Origin: Acidobacteriota bacterium
Lineage (GTDB): Bacteria; Acidobacteriota; Vicinamibacteria; Vicinamibacterales; UBA2999
Assembly: GCA_021730945.1 (NCBI GenBank)
Contig: JAKFYH010000010.1
Span: 1 to 56,922, forward strand
Length of the DNA: 56,922 nt
Reading direction: 5' to 3'
Numbering within the stretch: position 1 is the first letter of the stretch; the number at the start of each line of letters is the position of its first letter. Below, in pieces: positions 38,083 through 46,507 of the stretch. The notes beneath the pieces are model-generated. The model made no database searches and was not told the DNA's origin. It was given only the letters and a program-made list of their open reading frames with translations. A program made the position numbers and the translations under genes.

Positions 38083-39348
38083 CTAACGAATCAGGGACAG
38101 GCCCGTCAGGGGCTCGATGCGCGCCAGTGCCTTGAGGTGTAACGCGTGTTGTTGTTGGGAGGCGAGGTCGTAGGTCAGCACGCTGTTGACGTTTGCGAGC
38201 AGCGTGAGAAAGTCCACCGCGCCGGTTTGGTACGACGCCACTGCCGACTCCAGCGCGAGCCGCGCCTGCGGCAGGATGGAGTCGGCGTAGAGCGTCATCA
38301 GCTCGATGGCGGCGTCGGCGTCGGCGGCCGCCATGGCCAGTTCGGCATCGGCCTGGACGCGGGTGGCTTCGCGCATGTCGCGGGCGGCGCCCAGCATGGC
38401 GGTCGCCTCCGCGACCATCGGCCGCTGTTTGCGTTGCCAGAAGATCGGCACGGTGGCCATCAGGTCGACGCCGTACATCCAGGGCATGCCGCCGACCTTG
38501 CGCTGGGTCGTCACGCTAACGGCGAAGTCGGGCCGGATCTCCTTGCGGGCGAGTGTCAGCGCCGCCTGCCCTGAGGCGATCTGCTGATCGTCACGGCGCA
38601 CCTGCGGGTTGTGGTCGTTCGCGAGCCGCTGGAGCTCGGCGAGCAGGGGCGGTGGGTCGAAGGCGACGGGCACCGTACTGATCTCGGTGTCCGGCGAGCG
38701 GCCGAGCACGGCGTTGAGTGCGGCCAATGCGGTGCGCCGATCGCGGAGGAGCATGGTGCGTCGCTCAATCAGCATCGAGATCTCGAGCTGCGCGCGCAGG
38801 ACATCCTGCTGCGGTCCCCGCCCGACCCGGAAGCGTGTGTCCGCGTGCGAGTGCGCCTGCTCGAGCACGCCGCGCGTGCCGTCGAGGATCGAGAGGCTGC
38901 GCTCCGCCAGCTCAAGATCGGCGTAGGCGGCCTTCAAGGCGGCCAGTAGTTCGACCCGTCTGACCTCCACGCGCCAGCGTGCTTGCTCGGCGACGGTTGA
39001 TGCGATCGCCGTCTTGGCGGCGAGCTTGCCCGGATATGGGATGTCCTGCGTCACGCCAAACTGCCAGAATCCATCGGGCGTCGTCGCCGACGGGAAGAAC
39101 GGCGGGCGCAGAAATCCGCTCATGTAGCCGGTAGAAATGGTCGGGTCCGGTGGCGCGCCGGCAGGCCGAATTCGGGCGACCGACGCGTCGACCTCGCGAC
39201 GCCCCGCCGCCAGCTCCGGATTGGACGCGTCGACCTGCGCGATAAGCTCGGCCAGCGGCGTCGCCGGAGCTTGGCCGCGATCGGGCGGCTGCGCCCCTGC
39301 CAGGAGCGGCAGCAGGACAAACGCCACACTTGCTAGGTACTTACTCAT
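38083..39348 (-). CDS. cusC: CusC-type outer membrane factor (TolC family)
   Basis: 421 residues with signal peptide (Met-Ser-Lys-Tyr start, cut about Ala-Gly-Ala-Gln). Two outer-membrane efflux repeats are present; features include Glu-Leu-Ala-Ala-Gly-Arg-Arg-Glu-Val, Thr-Gln-Asp-Ile-Pro-Tyr-Pro-Gly-Lys-Leu and Phe-Arg-Val-Gly-Arg-Gly, as in Cus-type channels. ATG 39348 is chosen over longer in-frame starts because GAGGAATTC precedes it and the signal peptide begins there. Adjacent to cusB, completing a CBA set. Confidence 0.9.
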   Translation of the reverse strand: MSKYLASVAFVLLPLLAGAQPPDRGQAPATPLAELIAQVDASNPELAAGRREVDASVARIRPAGAPPDPTISTGYMSGFLRPPFFPSATTPDGFWQFGVTQDIPYPGKLAAKTAIASTVAEQARWRVEVRRVELLAALKAAYADLELAERSLSILDGTRGVLEQAHSHADTRFRVGRGPQQDVLRAQLEISMLIERRTMLLRDRRTALAALNAVLGRSPDTEISTVPVAFDPPPLLAELQRLANDHNPQVRRDDQQIASGQAALTLARKEIRPDFAVSVTTQRKVGGMPWMYGVDLMATVPIFWQRKQRPMVAEATAMLGAARDMREATRVQADAELAMAAADADAAIELMTLYADSILPQARLALESAVASYQTGAVDFLTLLANVNSVLTYDLASQQQHALHLKALARIEPLTGLSLIR

Positions 39349-39460
39349 GAATTCCTCAACCACCATCGCAACGAACGTCACGAAGACTTCTGTTCCGAAT
39401 CGGACGCGTGCGGGCCACGCGCAGGTCAGGCCCGATGTCGTGGGGTACGGCTGGACAGCC

Positions 39461-39817
39461 TCAAAGTCTGAGGATGGTTGAGAGTGGTGCGGGGTCGAAC
39501 GGCCGAGGACGGCGGGGCTCACGGCCAAGACGGCCGTCGGCAGACGGACGGCTAAATTGGAGCCCGAGCCCAGGAATGACGAGAGCTGAATTTGGCGGCG
39601 ACACCCTGATCAGCACGTCCTTGACGAGGGTCGCTGGGACGCCGGGCTCGATGCGCCCGCAACAATCGCCGCCAGAACGGACCAGTAATTGTGCTGATCC
39701 TCCGTGGCTGCACTCGTTTGCATCGGCCCCAGGGCCGCACCACGCTCGGCACAAGGCGCTGGCATCGGGGCCAGCGGCTAGTGTCAGCACGGTGAGGAGA
39801 ACGAAGGCTCGAGACAT
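39461..39817 (-). CDS. Small exported Cys-containing protein before the cus operon
   Basis: 118 residues with signal peptide (cut about Ala-Ser-Ala, residue 21). Then come Cys-Arg-Ala-Trp-Cys, a Cys-Ser-His, and Asp-Cys-Cys-Gly; the end is Pro-Leu-Ser-Thr-Ile-Leu-Arg-Leu. The layout (exported, few Cys/His, basic end) matches the other small proteins leading the two CzcC-type operons here. No Shine-Dalgarno is evident. It sits 112 bases before the cusC start. Probable periplasmic copper binder, unproven. Confidence 0.68.
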   Translation of the reverse strand: MSRAFVLLTVLTLAAGPDASALCRAWCGPGADANECSHGGSAQLLVRSGGDCCGRIEPGVPATLVKDVLIRVSPPNSALVIPGLGLQFSRPSADGRLGREPRRPRPFDPAPLSTILRL

Positions 39818-40056
39818 AGAAGTGTGCCGTCAACTTAGGACTGCAAGATCGACGCCAGATGCTCTGTTCAGCGGGCCAGCTTGCAGTGGCTGGTCTGAGC
39901 CCGATCACGGCCTGCCGATTACCGCGCGCGAACTTTTTCTGCAGAAGCTGCTGAAAATCCCCCAAGCGGATCGTTCTTGGTAAGTCGTTCCGCGCCAGTT
40001 AATGAAGATGTCTTAATCCGTGGAGTACTCTCCGTCGGTCCCAAGCGGCGCCAGCA

Positions 40057-40434
40057 TTATTCCAAGTTGTGGGCGCTGACCATTCCGCAGCAGGCGCCGG
40101 CTCCGTCTACCACGGGCAAGCTCGTCGCGCGATGCTCGTGCAGTTTCTGGCGTGCTTCTTCAACGGGCTTATCCGCCCCACAACAGGCTGACGCGGGAAG
40201 CATGATTTCACTGACGCGCACCTCCGACGCGCGCCGGTCGTCTGCTGCTACGTCGCAACAAAGGTGGCGCTCGGTGACGACGCCGATCAGCTTGAGGTCT
40301 TTTTTATCTTCAACCACCGGCGCACAGCCGCAGCCGGAGTTGCGCATCGCTCGCGCGGCATGTGCTGCCGTGTCTTGCGGCGTACAGCACGAAGATGCAT
40401 CGATCGGTTTCATTACATCGCTACAACAGCTCAT
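40057..40434 (-). CDS. CBS-domain protein with six cysteine pairs
   Basis: 125-residue tandem CBS (Bateman) protein. The two CBS units are about 12-62 (Met-Arg-Asn-Ser-Gly-Cys-Gly-Cys-Ala-Pro-Val-Val, Ile-Gly-Val-Val-Thr-Glu-Arg) and 75-125. Cysteines occur as pairs: 3-4, 16-17, 35/37, 59-60, 84-85, 115-116, that is 12 of 125 residues. CBS modules usually bind nucleotides; here the pairs at matching places in both units suggest binding of Cu(I) or another soft metal, making it a candidate metal sensor or buffer. AAAGGA precedes ATG 40434. It follows the CopB-type ATPase on the same strand. Confidence 0.85.
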   Translation of the reverse strand: MSCCSDVMKPIDASSCCTPQDTAAHAARAMRNSGCGCAPVVEDKKDLKLIGVVTERHLCCDVAADDRRASEVRVSEIMLPASACCGADKPVEEARQKLHEHRATSLPVVDGAGACCGMVSAHNLE

Positions 40435-40467
40435 GTGCTTGTCCTTTTCTGGGGTCGGCGCTGATCG

Positions 40468-42657
40468 TCACGCGACCGCCGACTTACCGGGCTGACGAAT
40501 GCCCGCGAGTTTGGTTCGCTTCAACATCAACGCATTGATCGCCACGATGAGGGTGCTGCCGGACATCGACAGCGCGGCGATCTCCGGACTTAGTACGAAT
40601 GGGTACAAGACGCCCGCCGCGAGCGGAAATGCGATGACGTTGTAGCCCACTGCCCACCAGAGATTCTGGTGCATCTTCCGTAACGTCGCCCGTGAGAGCT
40701 CGATTGCGGCGACGATGTCATACGGATCGCTCTTCATCAGCACAACATCGGCGCTCTCCATGGCCACGTCGGTACCGGCGCCAATCGCAAAACCCACGTC
40801 AGCCTGGGTCAGGGCCGGCGCGTCGTTGACCCCGTCACCGACCATCCCGACCTTCTTCCCCGTGGCCTGCAACTCCTTTACCTTGTCGGCCTTCTGTGCC
40901 GGCAGCACGTCGGCCAGCACGCTGTCGATGCCGAGATCGGCGGCGATGCGTTTGGCGGTGGCCGCGTTGTCTCCGGTCAGCATCACGACTTCGATCTTGC
41001 GTTCGCGCAGTTTCGCCACGGCTGCCTTGGAGGTCGGCCTGAGCGCATCGGCGATGGCGATCAAACCAATGACGCGGGCGGCCTGCGCCACATGCACGAC
41101 AGTGCGGCCGTCCGCCTGGAGGCGGGCGGCTTCGGCCTCCAGCGGGCCGAGCGCGAGCTTCTGGGTATCCATCAGCAGCCGGTTACCGAGGAACACCGTT
41201 CCACCAGCGGTGTCGGCGCGCGCGCCCATACCGTCGAGGCTTTCAAATGCGGTCGGTGCCGCGACGGTGAGGTTCGCCGACCGGCGCAGGACAGCCTGGG
41301 CGAGCGGATGGTCGGACCCCTGCTCGACGGCGGCGGCGGCGGTCAGTAGCTGGTCTTCGGTGATCCCTTCCGCCGTCACGATCTCGACGACCTCCGGTTG
41401 GCCGACGGTGAGCGTACCGGTCTTGTCGAAGACGATGACGTTGAGTTTGGTGGCATCTTCGAGGGCCGAGGCGTTCTTGAACAGGATGCCGTTCATCGCG
41501 CCGAGGCCCGTGCCCACCATCACCGCCATGGGCGTCGCCAGTCCCAACGCATCCGGGCAGGCGATCACGAAGACCGTGATGGTCAGCGTCACCGCGAACA
41601 GCAACGGCTGCCCGATCCACCAGAACCACACGGCAAAGGTCGCCAGACCCATGACGATCGCGGCAATCACCAGCCACTGCGCGGCCTTGTCGGCCAGGAG
41701 TTGCGCCGGCGCTTTGGAATTCTGCGCTTCCTGTACCAGCTTGACGATCTGCGCCAACGCCGAGTCGGCCCCGACCTTGGTCGCCTTGTAGCGGAAGCTG
41801 CCGCTCTTGTTGATTGTCGCCCCGATCACCGTGGCGCCGGGCCCCTTCTGGACCGGCATCGACTCGCCGGTGAGCATGGACTCGTCGACCAGGGAGTCGC
41901 CGGTCTCGACGATGCCGTCGACTGGAATCTTATTGCCCGGCCGGATCACGACAATCTCGCCCGCCAACACCTCCGCCGTGGGCACTTCGGTCTCGACGCC
42001 GTCGCGGATCACGGAGGCTTTAGTCGGCGTGAGATCCATCAACGCCGTGATGGCCGACGAGGCGCCGGCACGGGCGCGCATTTCCAGCCAGTGGCCGAGC
42101 AGGATGAACACCAGCAGGACGGCGACCGCTTCATAGAACTGTCCGCCTCCCTTGAAGACGAACGTGGCCCCGACACTGAAGAGATACCCGGTGCCCACGC
42201 TCAACACGACCAGCGCCGCCATGCCCAGGACGCCCTTCCTGAGCGCGCGCCAGGCGGCGACGAAGAACGGCCAGCTCGGATAGATGATGGCGAGGGAAGC
42301 GAAACCAAACAACCACACATTGAGGTCGAGGCCAAATGGTGGCGCGGGCGGCGTAAACATCCCCATCGGTGAGTAGACAAAGAGCGGCACGGTAAAGAAG
42401 AGGCAGATCCAGAAACGGTTGCGCATGTCGCGGACCATTGCCGCCAGGTCCGTGCCGCCATGGCCCATCTCATGCGCCATGTCCGCCGACATGGCAGGCG
42501 GCGCGCCCGCCGGCGCGTGGCCTTCGTGGCCCTCGCCCGCGGGAGTCGTGGGGGCTGGCACGCCGACGGCAGCGGCCGGCGCCGCTTCCGGCGTCGCGGG
42601 TGCGGTGGGAGCCGGCGGCATTCTGGCCATGGACGAGCGTCGCGGGGAGGGGGTCAC
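40468..42657 (-). CDS. CopB-like P1B ATPase with a CPD metal motif
   Basis: About 729-residue P1B ATPase. The N-terminus is Pro/Ala-rich with His/Met (His-Glu-Gly-His, [11 protein letters not shown]), as in CopB-type pumps, with no HMA domain. The membrane motif is C367-P-D369-Ala-Leu-Gly-Leu-Ala-Thr-Pro; CopB has Cys-Pro-His and CopA Cys-Pro-Cys here. Later helices have Tyr-Asn and Met-Ser-Gly-Ser. DKTGT is intact. The GTG start at 42657 overlaps the mini-protein stop by GTGA; ATG 42630 is the alternative. Cation specificity is unknown; copper is suggested by neighbours. Confidence 0.9.
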   Translation of the reverse strand: MTPSPRRSSMARMPPAPTAPATPEAAPAAAVGVPAPTTPAGEGHEGHAPAGAPPAMSADMAHEMGHGGTDLAAMVRDMRNRFWICLFFTVPLFVYSPMGMFTPPAPPFGLDLNVWLFGFASLAIIYPSWPFFVAAWRALRKGVLGMAALVVLSVGTGYLFSVGATFVFKGGGQFYEAVAVLLVFILLGHWLEMRARAGASSAITALMDLTPTKASVIRDGVETEVPTAEVLAGEIVVIRPGNKIPVDGIVETGDSLVDESMLTGESMPVQKGPGATVIGATINKSGSFRYKATKVGADSALAQIVKLVQEAQNSKAPAQLLADKAAQWLVIAAIVMGLATFAVWFWWIGQPLLFAVTLTITVFVIACPDALGLATPMAVMVGTGLGAMNGILFKNASALEDATKLNVIVFDKTGTLTVGQPEVVEIVTAEGITEDQLLTAAAAVEQGSDHPLAQAVLRRSANLTVAAPTAFESLDGMGARADTAGGTVFLGNRLLMDTQKLALGPLEAEAARLQADGRTVVHVAQAARVIGLIAIADALRPTSKAAVAKLRERKIEVVMLTGDNAATAKRIAADLGIDSVLADVLPAQKADKVKELQATGKKVGMVGDGVNDAPALTQADVGFAIGAGTDVAMESADVVLMKSDPYDIVAAIELSRATLRKMHQNLWWAVGYNVIAFPLAAGVLYPFVLSPEIAALSMSGSTLIVAINALMLKRTKLAGIRQPGKSAVA

Positions 42658-42776
42658 GGCTTCTTCACGAACTGGCCCCACATCACCAGCACACCGAGAC
42701 CGATAAGGACCAGAGTGGGAATCCACATCCAGCCGAATCCGCCCATCCACGCGTTCCCCATCATGTTGCCACCCAT
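42654..42776 (-). CDS. 40-residue Gly/Met/Trp-rich single-helix membrane protein
   Basis: Starts at ATG 42776 with GGGGAAG 5 bases upstream. The N-terminal half is Gly/Met/Asn/Trp-rich (Met-Gly-Gly-Asn-Met-Met-Gly-Asn, Phe-Gly-Trp-Met-Trp), then one hydrophobic helix (about 18-34) and a Lys-Lys-Pro end. Its TGA overlaps the GTG of the CopB-like ATPase. Tiny Met/Trp membrane proteins are common beside copper ATPases; the role is unknown but coupled translation suggests a subunit-like or metal-delivery role. Confidence 0.78.
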   Translation of the reverse strand: MGGNMMGNAWMGGFGWMWIPTLVLIGLGVLVMWGQFVKKP

Positions 42777-42814
42777 CACTTCCCCCTGTCTTCGTTCCGC
42801 GGCGCCGGTGTGTC

Positions 42815-43288
42815 TCACCGGCGCGTCATGGTCATCTGGCCGTTGGTGAACGCCCCTGTGCACGAATTTGAGCCGATGTAGGTGCCGGTCATCGTCCTCC
42901 TGGTGCTGTCGACGCGCGCCGTGCCCGTGGCTCGCGCCGTGCATCCGGTCGACATCATGCTGTTGTTCGGCAAATCCATCGTGAAGGTCATGTCGTCACC
43001 GAACATCGTGCCCGAGAACGCACCAGGGCTCCGGCCCGCCATGCCGGCGAAGCTCATGGAGCCGGTGATCGTTGATCCGCTCTGCGTGAGCGGCCACGTC
43101 ATCGTCCCCATGCCGGTCTGGCCCATCAAGCTGCCCGCACCCATCGAGCTGCTTGAGTCCGATGCGCTGCCGGCCCAGGTCCCGGTCATGACCGTCTGAG
43201 CCGTGGGGCCCGTTGGCCCCATCGACGACGTGTTGCCACAGGCAGCCGCGAAACCTGCCAGTAGAACCACTGCGATTACTTGTTTCAT
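42815..43288 (-). CDS. Methionine-rich lipoprotein of unknown function
   Basis: 157 residues. Lipobox Ala-Ala-Ala-Cys near residue 17, then a Ser/Thr/Gly/Met-rich chain with repeated Gly-Ser-Met, Gly-Thr-Met and Ser-Gly-Thr units, consistent with a beta-fold. It carries about 20 Met and two further Cys. GAGG lies 8 bases before ATG 43288. It sits between the mini membrane protein and the Met/His-rich protein. Probable periplasmic copper-exposed protein; the fold is not assigned. Confidence 0.76.
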   Translation of the reverse strand: MKQVIAVVLLAGFAAACGNTSSMGPTGPTAQTVMTGTWAGSASDSSSSMGAGSLMGQTGMGTMTWPLTQSGSTITGSMSFAGMAGRSPGAFSGTMFGDDMTFTMDLPNNSMMSTGCTARATGTARVDSTRRTMTGTYIGSNSCTGAFTNGQMTMTRR

Positions 43289-43326
43289 TGTGGTGCCTCG
43301 TATTGACCGAAACCTGGCCCGGGCCA

Positions 43327-43764
43327 TCAGTGCTTCATGTCGCCCATCTGCTTCATCATCGGGCACATCGCCATCGAGTCTTTCCCCTCCTGCATGTGTT
43401 CCATCATGTGGGGCATCATGCCCTGCTGCATCTTCATCATGCCGGCGTGCATGGCCCGGTTCTGCGCCACCATCTCGGTGACGACCGCGGCGGTCGCCGT
43501 CGTCTTCTCAGCGCCTGACGCGCTGTTCATCCTGGTGACGAGGTCAGTGAGCCGCAGGTCGGCGGCCTTCATGTCGGCCATCATCTTCTCGCGCTCGGCC
43601 ATCATGGCGTGGTCCTTGGCCGCCATGGCTGAGGCAGGCTTCGCCTGGTCGGTGGCGGCGTGCTGGTGCTCCTGAGGCGTTTGCGCGGCCAAGCTGGGGA
43701 CCGCCGATATCACGACCGCTGCGCAACCCGCCACGATCGCCGTCACGATGCTCTTCATTCTCAT
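43327..43764 (-). CDS. Met/His-rich periplasmic protein
   Basis: 145 residues. Signal peptide (cut about Ser-Leu-Ala-Ala, residue 25), then a helical chain rich in Met and His: His-Gln-His-Ala, Asp-His-Ala-Met-Met-Ala-Glu-Arg-Glu-Lys-Met-Met, and Met-Met-Pro-His-Met-Met-Glu-His-Met near the end, with Met-Cys-Pro-Met-Met. This composition is typical of periplasmic copper-buffering proteins. AGAGGA precedes ATG 43764. First gene of the minus run ending at the CopB-like ATPase; its upstream region also faces the GAPDH gene. Confidence 0.82.
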   Translation of the reverse strand: MRMKSIVTAIVAGCAAVVISAVPSLAAQTPQEHQHAATDQAKPASAMAAKDHAMMAEREKMMADMKAADLRLTDLVTRMNSASGAEKTTATAAVVTEMVAQNRAMHAGMMKMQQGMMPHMMEHMQEGKDSMAMCPMMKQMGDMKH

Positions 43765-44085
43765 GTCTTGATTCCTCTCGAAATTGACGATTGACCCACC
43801 GAGGTCACCACCGAGGCATGTAAACGTGGGCACCAGCCCAGATTGGACAAGCCGGTTCCGTAAACAGGGAAGTGTCGGCATGCGAAGGCTGCGCCGACCG
43901 CTCTCAGCGGGAAATGATGCAAGCCCTTGTCCACGGCGCTACTGCGGACCGAGGGATTCGCATGTATGAACAAGTTTTAATGCGCGGCGTCCTATGAGCC
44001 ACAGTGTCTCTTTCCGCACAGGTCCGTTGTCTCGCCCACTGATACCGTTCAGTGTTGACCGCGTTGGAAGGGACCACGGCTGAGC
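43765..44085. other. Divergent intergenic region, 321 bases
   Basis: Lies between the Met/His-rich gene (-) and the GAPDH gene (+), so it should hold two promoters. I see an AT-rich stretch near 43960-43985 that includes a 16-base motif shared with the copper operon promoter region at 48659. I see no convincing open reading frame, tRNA or strong hairpin. Confidence 0.6.
43967..43982 (+). promoter_or_regulatory. Candidate response-regulator half-site pair (copy 1)
   Basis: TGAACAAGTTTTAATG: a tGAA/TTAA pair spaced 10 bases, one helical turn, as OmpR-family regulators favour. It matches the motif at 48659 in 13 of 16 positions. It lies 104 bases upstream of the GAPDH start. The OmpR-type regulator at 46491 lies between the two copies. 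Inference only. Confidence 0.35.
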
Positions 44086-45126
44086 ATGTCTAATTCGAAG
44101 CAAGTCAGAGTTGCCGTGAACGGCTATGGAGTGATCGGCAAGCGGGTGGCGGACGCCGTCGAAAGCCAGGAGGACATGACGCTGGCCGGCGTATCAGACG
44201 TCGTGACGGACTGGCGGGCTCGCATGGCAGCCCGACATCACTTTCGACTGTTCGGTGCCACCGGCGAACACGCAAACGCCATGCGTGCGGTCGGATTGGA
44301 AGTCGCTGGAACGTTGGACGACCTCTTGGGTCAGGCCGACATAGTCGTGGACTGCACCCCCAAGCACGTTGCCGCAAAGAACATCGATGGTTATCGCTTG
44401 CGTCGATTGAAGTTCATCGTCCAGGGCGGCGAGAAACACGAAGTGACCGGCCATTCCTTTGTTGCCGAGTCCAACTATGCTAGCGCCATCGATCGCGATG
44501 CGACTCGCGTGGTGTCGTGTAACACCACCTCAATCGTGCGAACACTGACCGCCCTCAAGCGAGCGGGGTTGCTTCGGCGGGCCAGAGGTACTCTGCTCAG
44601 GCGCGCGACTGATCCCTGGGAGAGTCACGACAGCGGGATCATGAACACGCTGGTACCTGAACCGGAAATCCCGAGCCACCAGGGCCCCGACGCGCAGAGC
44701 GTCGACCCGGATCTCGATGTAGTCACAATGGCGGTGAAGGCCCCGGAGACCTTGGGCCATCTGCACTACTGGTCGGTGCAGATGGCGCGTAACGCCAGCA
44801 AAGACGAGGTGCTCGACGCCTTTCGCACCTCATCTCGAATCGCGCTGATCCGCATCAGCGACGGCTTGGTGGCGCTCAACTCGGTAAAGGAACTCATGGC
44901 TGATCGAGGCCGGCCTCATGCCAACCTCTACGAAGTAGCACTGTGGGCCGACATGTTGCGGGTTCAGGGCGATGAACTGTTCTACGCGTATATGGTCGAT
45001 AACCAGGCCATCGTCATCCCTGAGACGATCGACGCCATTCGAGCGTTGACGGGAGTCGAAAGAGATCCGCACGAGTCGATTGCCCGGACCAATGCGGCGC
45101 TCGGCATCGATGCATCGCTCACGTAG
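44086..45126 (+). CDS. Type II (archaeal-type) glyceraldehyde-3-phosphate dehydrogenase
   Basis: 346 residues of the type II GAPDH family, the form usual in archaea and rare in bacteria. The N-terminal nucleotide-binding motif is Gly-Tyr-Gly-Val-Ile-Gly-Lys-Arg-Val. The catalytic cysteine is Cys145 in Val-Ser-Cys-Asn-Thr-Thr-Ser. The C-terminal half has Ser-His-Gln-Gly-Pro-Asp and Arg-Ile-Ala-Leu-Ile. Length is normal. It is a metabolic gene inside a copper island, between the Met/His-rich genes and a two-component system; its stop overlaps the histidine kinase stop by 8 bases. A metal-tolerant replacement for the housekeeping GAPDH is an attractive inference. Confidence 0.88.
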   Translation: MSNSKQVRVAVNGYGVIGKRVADAVESQEDMTLAGVSDVVTDWRARMAARHHFRLFGATGEHANAMRAVGLEVAGTLDDLLGQADIVVDCTPKHVAAKNIDGYRLRRLKFIVQGGEKHEVTGHSFVAESNYASAIDRDATRVVSCNTTSIVRTLTALKRAGLLRRARGTLLRRATDPWESHDSGIMNTLVPEPEIPSHQGPDAQSVDPDLDVVTMAVKAPETLGHLHYWSVQMARNASKDEVLDAFRTSSRIALIRISDGLVALNSVKELMADRGRPHANLYEVALWADMLRVQGDELFYAYMVDNQAIVIPETIDAIRALTGVERDPHESIARTNAALGIDASLT

Positions 45127-46507
45127 CGAGGTCTCTGGCAAGCGGCAGCGTTACGAGCGCAGTCGTGCCCGAGCCTGGAGTGCTGCTGATAGTCACGTTG
45201 CCCCCGTGGGCGTCGACAATGCGCTTGACGATTGCGAGGCCAAGGCCCGATCTTGCTTTTGACCCCTGCGCCTGTCCGTGCACGTGCCGATCGAACACGC
45301 GCGGCAATAACTCCTCTGATATACCAGCGCCGGTATCCGACACTGTGGCGACGACCATTCCATCGCGACCGGCGGCCTCAATGCGGATGCGCCCGCCGGC
45401 AGGAGTAAACTCGACGGCGTTCTCACCAAGATTCAGGAGCAATTGCCGAAGCCGTACCGGGTTTCCCCACACGCGCAGGCCTGGTTCGATCGCGGTGTCG
45501 CAGGCGACGCCGTGAGCCTCCGCCAGGGCGCTGACGAGCTCACCAGCTTCCTCGAATACCTCGCTCACGACGACCGGGCCGACGCGCGACCCTGCTGAAT
45601 CAGCATCTGCCAGTGCAAGGTCTCGCAGATCCTGGAGAGTAGCAGTGAGCGCATTGACCTCTTCAGACACCGCGTTCAGTGCCCTGGCGCGATCTTCGGG
45701 AGTGCCCTCTCGGGCAGACTCGATCGTGCCTTTCATCACCGTCAATGGCGTCTGCAGCTGATGAGAGACATCGGCCGTGAACTCGCGCATGGTCTTGAAC
45801 GACGTTCCGAGACGATCGAGCAGCTGGTTAATCGCTGACGTGAGGCGTTCGACCTCGGTATCAGGCGCGTGCGGATCGATACGGCGAGAGAGGTCGGTCG
45901 CCTGAATAGATTCCAGGGAGGTTGCAATTACATCAACCGGGCGCAGCGCGCGCCTGGCGATAAAGAATCCACCGAAACTGGTGACGGCGATGACGATTGG
46001 AATCAGCACAAGGGACGCAATCGTCACGACCTCCAGCATCATCCCGACGTCGCCGAGGGGTCTGCCAAGCTGGAGATATGTCTCTGCTGGAGTTACCAAC
46101 GGCACGCAGGTAAACCGCACCGGCCCTCGAGCCAGGTGCACCGTAAAGAACTGTTCCACGGTAAGGCCGCTGGTCGCCGCGTGCATCAACACCTCGTGGG
46201 CGCCAATCTCAGGTTCGGCCTTCGCGAGCCGCTCGGATCGAAACACCACATTTCCGTGCGTGTCGCGCACCATCAGGTACGGCGCGACCGCGCCTTCCTG
46301 ATCGAGCGCCTGCAGCGCGGCAATTGGATCGGCGGTCGACGACACGCTGGCGAGAACGCGCTTCGCTTCTTCACGAAGATCGCCGTCATGATGACCATAA
46401 AGCGTGCGTGCCAGCCAGGCGTACAGAAGTACCGCGAACAGGCTGAGCGCCGAGGCGATGACCAGCACGTTCCACAGAGTCGTGCGTGCCTTAAGCGTCC
46501 TGATCAT
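45119..46507 (-). CDS. Sensor histidine kinase (CusS/CopS-like)
   Basis: 462 residues. TM1 at about 14-35, a periplasmic sensor (about 37-160), TM2 near 165-190, HAMP, then the dimerisation domain with His249 in Val-Ser-His-Gln-Leu-Gln-Thr-Pro and an ATPase domain (Asn-Leu-Gly-Glu-Asn-Ala-Val-Glu-Phe, Asp-Thr-Gly-Ala-Gly-Ile, Gly-Leu-Gly-Leu-Ala-Ile-Val). The architecture matches heavy-metal sensor kinases. It overlaps the response-regulator gene by 17 bases. The signal is probably periplasmic copper, judging by neighbours only. Confidence 0.9.
   Translation of the reverse strand: MIRTLKARTTLWNVLVIASALSLFAVLLYAWLARTLYGHHDGDLREEAKRVLASVSSTADPIAALQALDQEGAVAPYLMVRDTHGNVVFRSERLAKAEPEIGAHEVLMHAATSGLTVEQFFTVHLARGPVRFTCVPLVTPAETYLQLGRPLGDVGMMLEVVTIASLVLIPIVIAVTSFGGFFIARRALRPVDVIATSLESIQATDLSRRIDPHAPDTEVERLTSAINQLLDRLGTSFKTMREFTADVSHQLQTPLTVMKGTIESAREGTPEDRARALNAVSEEVNALTATLQDLRDLALADADSAGSRVGPVVVSEVFEEAGELVSALAEAHGVACDTAIEPGLRVWGNPVRLRQLLLNLGENAVEFTPAGGRIRIEAAGRDGMVVATVSDTGAGISEELLPRVFDRHVHGQAQGSKARSGLGLAIVKRIVDAHGGNVTISSTPGSGTTALVTLPLARDLAT

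Noticed and set aside
39552-39965. 137-residue minus-strand frame around the small protein before cusC
   Set aside because: It overlaps the exported small protein in another frame and has no recognisable features.
39999-40018. TTAA-rich pair upstream of the cus leader protein as a third regulator site
   Set aside because: The TTAA spacing is 14 bases, not 10, and the flanks do not match the other two copies.
44086-45126. GAPDH as part of an arsenate-resistance (GAPDH-ArsJ) system
   Set aside because: No ArsJ-like permease is adjacent and this is a type II enzyme, whereas the known arsenic-linked GAPDHs are type I.
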